Assembly (NCBI RefSeq): GCF_016863555.1
Contig: NZ_BOPC01000009.1
Location: 89,096-153,095 of the forward strand
Direction: 5' to 3'
DNA: 64,000 nt
DNA from: Micromonospora qiuiae
Lineage (GTDB): Bacteria > Actinomycetota > Actinomycetes > Mycobacteriales > Micromonosporaceae
The notes under the pieces were generated by a model that was not told the origin of the DNA, searched no databases, and worked only from the letters and a program-made list of their open reading frames with translations. Below are positions 58,922 through 64,000 of the stretch, in pieces (position 1 is the first letter of the stretch; every line of letters starts with the position of its first letter). A program made the translations under genes and the position numbers.

Positions 58922-60271
58922 CTACAGCGACAGGTAGTGCTGGCGCTCGTACGGGGTGACCTGGCGGCGGTACTGCTCCCACTCGGCGCGCTTGTTGCGC
59001 AGGAAGAAGTCGAAGACGTGCTCGCCGAGCACCTCGGCGACCAGCTCGGAACCGGCCATCACGTCGATCGCCTCGGCGAGGTTCTCCGGCAGCGGCTCGT
59101 ACCCCATCGCCCGCCGTTCGGCGCTGGTCAGCGACCACACGTCGTCCTCGGCGCCGGGCGGCAGCTCGTACCCCTCCTCGATGCCCTTCAGCCCGGCGCC
59201 GAGCAGCACCGCGAAAGCCAGGTAGGGGTTGGCGGCCGAGTCGGGCGAGCGGATCTCCACCCGGGCCGAGTTCGGCTTGCCGTACGCCGGGACGCGGACC
59301 AGCGCGGAGCGGTTCAGGTGACCCCAGCAGACGTACGCGGGACTCTCGGTGACCCGGTCCGGCAGCGCCTGCGGGAAGAGCCGCTTGTAGGAGTTCACCC
59401 ACTGGTTGGTGACCGCGGTGTACTCGCGGGCATGGGTGAGCAGACCGGCGATGAAGGCGCGGGCCACCTTGGACAGCTTCATCGGGTCACCGGCGTCGTG
59501 GAACGCGTTGCGCTCCCCCTCGAACAGCGACAGGTGGGTGTGCATCCCGCTGCCCGGCTGGTCGGTGAAGGGCTTGGGCATGAAGCTGGCCTGCACACCG
59601 GTGGAGAGAGCCACCTCCTTGACCACGTGCCGGAAGGTCATGATGTTGTCGGCGGTGGTCAGCGCGTCGGCGTAGCGCAGGTCGATCTCCTGCTGGCCGG
59701 GGGCGACCTCGTGGTGGCTGTACTCGACCGAGATCCCGATCCGCTCCAGCGCGAGCACCGCCTGCCGGCGGAAGTCGCGGGCCACCGCGTGGGTGGTGTG
59801 CTCGAAGTAGCCGCCGGTGTCCACCGGGACCGGCACCGTGCCGTCCGCCGGCCCGTCCTCAAGCAGGAAGAACTCGATCTCGGGGTGGGTGTAGAAGGTG
59901 AAGCCCTTCTCGGCCGCCTTCGACAGCGCCCGGCGCAGCACGTGCCGCGGGTCGGCCCAGGCCGGGCCACCGTCGGGGAGCAGGATGTCGCAGAACATTC
60001 GGGCGCTCTCGCCGCTGACCCCGCCCTCGAAGGGGAAGACCTGGAAGGTGGTGGGGTCGGGCATGGCCACCATGTCCGACTCGAAGACCCGGGCGAAGCC
60101 CTCGATCGCCGACCCGTCGAACCCGATGCCCTCGTCGAAGGCGGACTCCAGCTCGGCGGGGGCGACGGACACGCTCTTGAGCGTGCCGAGCACGTCGGTG
60201 AACCAGAGCCGCACGAAGCGGATGTCCCGCTCTTCCAGCGTACGGAGGACGAACTCCTGCTGACGGTCCAC
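58922..60271 (-). CDS. glnA2: Glutamine synthetase-like protein GlnA2
   Basis: The 449-aa type I glutamine-synthetase homologue retains FDGSAIEGFARV, PEIEFFLLEDG, SFMPKPFTDQPGSGMHTHLS, NSYKRLFP and NRSALVRVPAY. The region corresponding to the GlnA adenylylation loop reads SLTSAERRAMG and lacks the tyrosine, so GlnE probably does not modify it. It falls with GlnA2 of Mycobacterium and Streptomyces; some of those GlnA-like enzymes glutamylate polyamines rather than make glutamine. The start codon at 60271 lies downstream of a GlnR-like box. Confidence 0.94.
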   Translation of the reverse strand: MDRQQEFVLRTLEERDIRFVRLWFTDVLGTLKSVSVAPAELESAFDEGIGFDGSAIEGFARVFESDMVAMPDPTTFQVFPFEGGVSGESARMFCDILLPDGGPAWADPRHVLRRALSKAAEKGFTFYTHPEIEFFLLEDGPADGTVPVPVDTGGYFEHTTHAVARDFRRQAVLALERIGISVEYSHHEVAPGQQEIDLRYADALTTADNIMTFRHVVKEVALSTGVQASFMPKPFTDQPGSGMHTHLSLFEGERNAFHDAGDPMKLSKVARAFIAGLLTHAREYTAVTNQWVNSYKRLFPQALPDRVTESPAYVCWGHLNRSALVRVPAYGKPNSARVEIRSPDSAANPYLAFAVLLGAGLKGIEEGYELPPGAEDDVWSLTSAERRAMGYEPLPENLAEAIDVMAGSELVAEVLGEHVFDFFLRNKRAEWEQYRRQVTPYERQHYLSL

Positions 60272-60349
60272 TGTCCCAACCTTCCGCGACTCAATGTCCG
60301 CCTTCGACCGGGCCTTGCCCGGCCTGACCGACCAGTCTCCACCGGTGCG

Positions 60350-60365
60350 GTTACGCAGACGTTAC
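60350..60365 (-). promoter_or_regulatory. GlnR-like box upstream of glnA2
   Basis: On the minus strand GTAAC-GTCTGC-GTAAC fits the GlnR half-site pair (gTnAC-n6-GaAAC) with one mismatch in the second half-site. It lies 79-94 bases before the glnA2 start, nearly the same distance as the box before glnA. Confidence 0.5.
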
Positions 60366-60470
60366 GCGAATCGCCGCCGTCGCGCCCCGCGCAGTCGCAC
60401 GGCGGTAGCGCGGCGGAAGGTGTGCCGGCGCCCACGTGTCGACCTCACCCCGCTGGGGCAAGATGAGGAC

Positions 60471-62234
60471 ATGCCCACCCTGCGTCTCGCCCTGTGCCAG
60501 GTCAACCCCAGCGTCGGTGACCTCAGCGGCAACGCCGAACTGGTCCATGCCTGGGCCCGCCGGGCCGCCGACGCCGGCGCCCAACTGGTGCTCTTCCCGG
60601 AGATGGCACTGACCGGCTACCCGGTGGAGGACCTGGTCTTCCGGCGGTCCTTCGTCGCCGCGTCGAAGGCGGCGCTCGACCGGCTCGCCGCCGACCTCGA
60701 CGCCGACGGGCTGGGCGAGTTGCCGGTCGTGGTCGGTTACCTCGACGCCGACGGACCGCCGCAGGTCAGCCCGGACGCCGAGCCCGGTCGAGGGGCCCGC
60801 AACGCGGCCGCGCTGCTGCACCGGGGCGGGATCGTGGCCACCTACTTCAAGCATCACCTGCCCAACTACGGCGTCTTCGACGAGGATCGCTACTTCGTGC
60901 CCGGTGACATGCTCACCGTGGTCCGCCTCGGCGGGGTGGACGTGGCGCTGACCATCTGCGAGGACCTGTGGCAGGCCGGCGGTCCGTTCGCCGCGGCCCG
61001 GCAGGCCGGCGTCGGGCTGGTCGTCAACATCAACGGCTCGCCGTACGAGCTGAACAAGGACGACCTGCGGCTGCCGGTGGTCCGCCGCCGCGCCGCCGAG
61101 GCCGGAGCCACCATCGCGTACGTCAACATGGTCGGCGGCCAGGACGAGCTGGTCTTCGAGGGCGACTCGATGATCGTCGCGCCGGACGGGGCGCTGCTGA
61201 CCCGGGCGCCGCAGTTCGTCGAGCACCTGCTCGTACACGACCTGGAGCTGCCGGCGGCGGGCGACGGCGGCGACGCGGACGGCGTGCAGGTCGCCGACGG
61301 GCTGCGGCTGGTTCGCCGTACGGTCGAGGGCATCCCGTCGGCGCCGTCCAGCCCGGCGGCCGTCGGCGGAATCATCGAGCCGGTCGCCGACGAGGCGGAG
61401 GTGTGGCAGGCGTTGGTGCTCGGGCTGCGCGACTACGTCAACAAGAACCGCTTCCCGTCGGTGGTGCTCGGGCTCTCCGGCGGCATCGACTCGGCGGTCG
61501 CCGCGGCCATCTCGGTGGACGCGATCGGCGCCGACCGGGTGATCGGGGTCTCCATGCCCAGCCAGCACTCCTCAGAGCACAGCCGGTCCGACGCGGCGGA
61601 ACTGGCCAAGCGCACCGGGCTGGACTACCGGGTCGAGCCGATCCAGCCGATGGTGGACACCTTCCTGGCGAACATGTCACTGTCCGGGGTGGCGGTGGAG
61701 AACCTTCAGGCCCGGGTACGCGGCGTGATCCTGATGGCCCTCTCGAACCAGGAAGGGCCACTGGTGCTCACCACCGGCAACAAGAGTGAGCTGGCGGTCG
61801 GCTACTCGACCCTCTACGGCGACTCGGTCGGCGGCTTCAACCCGATCAAGGATGTCTGGAAGACGCTGGTCTGGCGGCTGGCCAAGTGGCGCAACGCCGA
61901 GGCGGCCCGGTCGGGCGAGACGCCGCCGATCCCGGAGAACTCGATCGGCAAGCCGCCCAGCGCCGAGCTGAGCCCGGGCCAGCTCGACAGCGACACACTG
62001 CCCGACTACGACGTGCTCGATCCGATCCTGATCGGCTACATCGACGGCGACCTGGGCCGCGAGGGTCTGGTGGCCTCCGGCCACGATCCGGCGGTGGTGG
62101 ACAAGGTGCTGCGGATGGTGGATACCGCGGAGTACAAGCGCCGCCAGTCCGCACCCGGCACGAAGATCTCCATGAAGGCGTTCGGCCGGGACCGGCGCCT
62201 GCCGATCACCAACCGCTGGCGGGAGGACGGCTGA
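60471..62234 (+). CDS. nadE: Glutamine-dependent NAD+ synthetase
   Basis: The 587-aa protein starts at the ATG at 60471. The N-terminal nitrilase-type glutaminase domain has catalytic Glu in LFPEMALTGYP, Lys in YFKHHLPNYGVFDE and Cys in LTICEDLW. The C-terminal synthetase has the PP-loop VVLGLSGGIDSAV and LVLTTGNKSELAVGYSTLYGD. It uses ammonia channelled from glutamine to convert deamido-NAD to NAD+. The gene reads away from glnA2, sharing a 199-base control region. Confidence 0.97.
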   Translation: MPTLRLALCQVNPSVGDLSGNAELVHAWARRAADAGAQLVLFPEMALTGYPVEDLVFRRSFVAASKAALDRLAADLDADGLGELPVVVGYLDADGPPQVSPDAEPGRGARNAAALLHRGGIVATYFKHHLPNYGVFDEDRYFVPGDMLTVVRLGGVDVALTICEDLWQAGGPFAAARQAGVGLVVNINGSPYELNKDDLRLPVVRRRAAEAGATIAYVNMVGGQDELVFEGDSMIVAPDGALLTRAPQFVEHLLVHDLELPAAGDGGDADGVQVADGLRLVRRTVEGIPSAPSSPAAVGGIIEPVADEAEVWQALVLGLRDYVNKNRFPSVVLGLSGGIDSAVAAAISVDAIGADRVIGVSMPSQHSSEHSRSDAAELAKRTGLDYRVEPIQPMVDTFLANMSLSGVAVENLQARVRGVILMALSNQEGPLVLTTGNKSELAVGYSTLYGDSVGGFNPIKDVWKTLVWRLAKWRNAEAARSGETPPIPENSIGKPPSAELSPGQLDSDTLPDYDVLDPILIGYIDGDLGREGLVASGHDPAVVDKVLRMVDTAEYKRRQSAPGTKISMKAFGRDRRLPITNRWREDG

Positions 62235-62345
62235 GGATCCGCGAGTGAAATCCTCCACTCCGCCCTGCCGCCGGTCGCCGGAGCGGTGCGACGATCGCGG
62301 TGGAGCCCGGGGACCGCGTACGCGGCCTCGAGGAAGGAGAAAGTC

Positions 62346-63191
62346 ATGGTGGAATCCACCCCGGCCGAGGTGACCGCCCTCTACGGCGGCCCGGTCACCC
62401 GTCGGGTCCGTACCCGCGATCTGATCGCCGCCAAGGAGCGCGGCGAGAAGTGGGCGATGCTCACCTCGTACGACCAGTACACGGCCGCGATCTTCGACGC
62501 CGCCGGCATCCCGGCGCTGCTGGTCGGCGACTCGGCGGCGAACAACGTCTTCGGCTACGAGACGACCCTGCCGGTGACCGCCGAGGAGCTGCTGCCCCTG
62601 GTCCGGGCGGTGGTACGGGCCACCCGGCACACGCTGGTCGTCGGTGACCTGCCGTTCGGCTCGTACGAGGAGGGGCCGACCCAGGCGCTGCGCACCGCCG
62701 TCCGGTTCATGAAGGAGGGCGGCTGCCACGCGGTGAAGCTGGAGGGCGGCCGCCGTTGCGCCGACCAGGTCGCCGCCATCGTCGGCGCCGGCATCCCGGT
62801 GATGGCGCACATCGGCTTCACGCCGCAGAGCGAGCACACCCTCGGCGGCTACCGGGTGCAGGGCCGTGGCGACACCGCCGAGGAGGTGATCGCCGACGCC
62901 CGCGCCGTGGCCGAGGCGGGCGCGTTCGCGGTGGTGCTGGAGATGGTGCCCGGCGAGGTCGCCAAGCGGATCACGGCCGAGCTCACGATCCCCACGGTGG
63001 GCATCGGCGCCGGCCCGGAGACCGACGCCCAGGTGCTGGTCTGGCAGGACATGGCTGGTCTACGCGCCGGCAAAACGCCGCGCTTCGTGAAACGCTACGC
63101 CGACCTGGCCGGCACGCTGAGCGAGGCCACCCGACGCTTCGCCGACGAGGTCCGCGACGGCCAGTTCCCCACCACCGAACACACTTTCTGA
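62346..63191 (+). CDS. panB: Ketopantoate hydroxymethyltransferase
   Basis: The 281-aa protein starts at the ATG at 62346 with AAGGAG upstream. It shows the PanB motifs [77 protein letters not shown] and [21 protein letters not shown]. It makes ketopantoate from 2-oxoisovalerate and methylene-tetrahydrofolate, the first step to pantothenate and CoA. Follows nadE by 111 bases; glnA2-panB proximity is also seen in mycobacteria. Confidence 0.97.
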   Translation: MVESTPAEVTALYGGPVTRRVRTRDLIAAKERGEKWAMLTSYDQYTAAIFDAAGIPALLVGDSAANNVFGYETTLPVTAEELLPLVRAVVRATRHTLVVGDLPFGSYEEGPTQALRTAVRFMKEGGCHAVKLEGGRRCADQVAAIVGAGIPVMAHIGFTPQSEHTLGGYRVQGRGDTAEEVIADARAVAEAGAFAVVLEMVPGEVAKRITAELTIPTVGIGAGPETDAQVLVWQDMAGLRAGKTPRFVKRYADLAGTLSEATRRFADEVRDGQFPTTEHTF

Positions 63192-63341
63192 GTACGCCCC
63201 GGCGGCGCCCGCCACACGACGGACCGCCGCCCCGCCCACGCCCTCGCTCCGCCCCGCCCCGCCCCGCCCGCGCAGGGCTTCGTCGCCCTGTCGGCGGGCC
63301 CAACGGGCCCGGCTGTTGCTTCCGTCGGCCCCTCCGCGATA

Positions 63342-63710
63342 TCAAGCCTTGAGCAGGCAGAACGGGTGCCCGGCGGGGTCGAGGTAGACCCGCCACCGGT
63401 CACCGCCCGGCTGAAAGTCGGCCTTGGTGGCGCCCAGCGCAAGCACCATCGCCTCGGCCTCGTCGACATCATCGACGGCGAAATCGAGGTGCAGCTGCTG
63501 CGGGCTTCGCTGCGCGGGCCAACTCGGCGGTTGGTAACCATCGACGCGCTGGAAACCGATGAAGAGACCGTTCTGCCCACGGAGGCCCACGAAATCGTCG
63601 GTGAAGTCGGACGAGATCTCGGATCCGGTGGCCTGCCGGTAGAACTCGACCAGCGCCGTCGGATCCGGACAATCAAAATTTATCGCCGTGACGGTCAGCT
63701 TCGGCGGCAT
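63342..63710 (-). CDS. VOC (glyoxalase/bleomycin-resistance fold) protein
   Basis: The 122-aa single VOC domain: AINFDCPDPTALVEFYRQATG, LHLDFAVDDVDEAEA and WRVYLDPAGHPFCLLKA at the end give the paired beta-alpha-beta-beta-beta units. The His of LHLDF and the residues near GHPFCL may bind a metal. These proteins include isomerases, dioxygenases and drug-binding proteins; nothing here shows which. It faces panB convergently across a GC-rich spacer with CGCCC repeats. Confidence 0.9.
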   Translation of the reverse strand: MPPKLTVTAINFDCPDPTALVEFYRQATGSEISSDFTDDFVGLRGQNGLFIGFQRVDGYQPPSWPAQRSPQQLHLDFAVDDVDEAEAMVLALGATKADFQPGGDRWRVYLDPAGHPFCLLKA

Positions 63711-63835
63711 GAGCTGAGCCTAGCCCCGCCACCTGCTTGCGGGATCCGATTGTCCACCGCGATCCACCTGTCGAGTGAGGCGAGAACGGCACCGCGCAGC
63801 GCCACAGCGGGCTCCGTGCACGGCGACGTAAGCGG

Positions 63836-63878
63836 CGAGGGTCAGGGCGGCCGAGGGTCAGGGCGGCCGAGGGCGGGT
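63836..63878 (+). repeat. Short tandem repeat, 16-bp unit
   Basis: GGCCGAGGGTCAGGGC-type units repeat head to tail two and a half times upstream of the partial gene at the window edge. No gene is seen in 63711-63890. Confidence 0.75.
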
Positions 63879-63894
63879 TGCCGGCCCGCCGCCG

Positions 63895-64000
63895 GTGGAC
63901 CCGGCCTTGCGGATTCGCGTGGCTGACGGCCGCGACCCGCTGGCCCTGCTCGCCGCCGCGCCGGGCTGGGCACGCCTGCTGCGACCCGCGGCTCGTCGTT
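63895..64000 (+). CDS. Possible start of a protein running off the window
   Basis: From a GTG at 63895 (or 63919) the frame stays open to the window end with high third-position GC, reading RVADGRDPLALLAAAPGWAR. About 35 codons are visible, too few to name. There is no clear ribosome site for either start. Confidence 0.35.
   Translation, partial: MDPALRIRVADGRDPLALLAAAPGWARLLRPAARR

Overview
This window is high-GC, densely coding actinobacterial chromosome. The gene families and the small intergenic repeat elements suggest Micromonospora or a close relative in the Micromonosporaceae; this is inferred from gene content, not from a marker gene. The core is a lipoylation and nitrogen-assimilation neighbourhood. 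Its order (lipB ... lipA, DUF4191 protein, RDD protein, glnA, then glnE, glnA2, nadE, panB) resembles the glnA1-glnE-glnA2-panB region of other actinobacteria.

Layout. 1-3.2 kb: 3' part of lpdA and sucB (2-oxoglutarate dehydrogenase E3 and E2). 3.2-9 kb: repeat-rich spacer, an LtrA-like membrane protein, two small membrane proteins, a Phd/PIN toxin-antitoxin pair and a Tat-exported Ntn-hydrolase acylase. 9-14.5 kb: an accessory patch bounded by decayed remnants of type I restriction genes (hsdS on the left, hsdR on the right). It holds a DUF397/XRE pair, a three-gene overlapping cluster ending in an XRE/TPR regulator, and an erythromycin-esterase-like enzyme. 14.5-20 kb: aldo/keto reductase, SDR-like epimerase, secreted PHB-depolymerase-type esterase and a large membrane protein. 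20-28.5 kb: lipB, a TetR-controlled three-gene operon, an archaeal-type aspartyl-tRNA synthetase with a probable T-box leader, lipA and a large LuxR/LAL regulator. 28.7-31.6 kb: DUF4191 protein, RDD protein and glnA.

31.57-46.69 kb is an integrative element inserted into the last codons of glnA. A perfect 36-bp direct repeat (attL/attR) restores the glnA C-terminus. The element has a tyrosine recombinase, a CI-like repressor, an excisionase, a RecA-like ATPase next to an iteron-like TCGTCCC array, and a run of small overlapping genes. It also carries a possible prohead-protease-like protein, a 911-aa tape-measure protein and a tail-tip-like protein. I see no capsid, portal, terminase or FtsK/TraB gene, so it is neither a recognisable complete prophage nor a standard conjugative AICE.

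46.7-64 kb returns to the chromosome: a PadR/membrane pair, two tandem MptB-like mannosyltransferase paralogues, a membrane protein with internal repeats, glnE with its glutamine-amidotransferase neighbour, an LD-carboxypeptidase, a DUF350 protein, glnA2, nadE, panB and a VOC protein. GlnA carries the adenylylation-type DLYDLPPEE motif that GlnE would modify. GlnR-like boxes lie at matching distances upstream of glnA and glnA2.

Several families of short dispersed palindromic repeats occupy the intergenic gaps. I saw no rRNA or tRNA genes and no CRISPR array.
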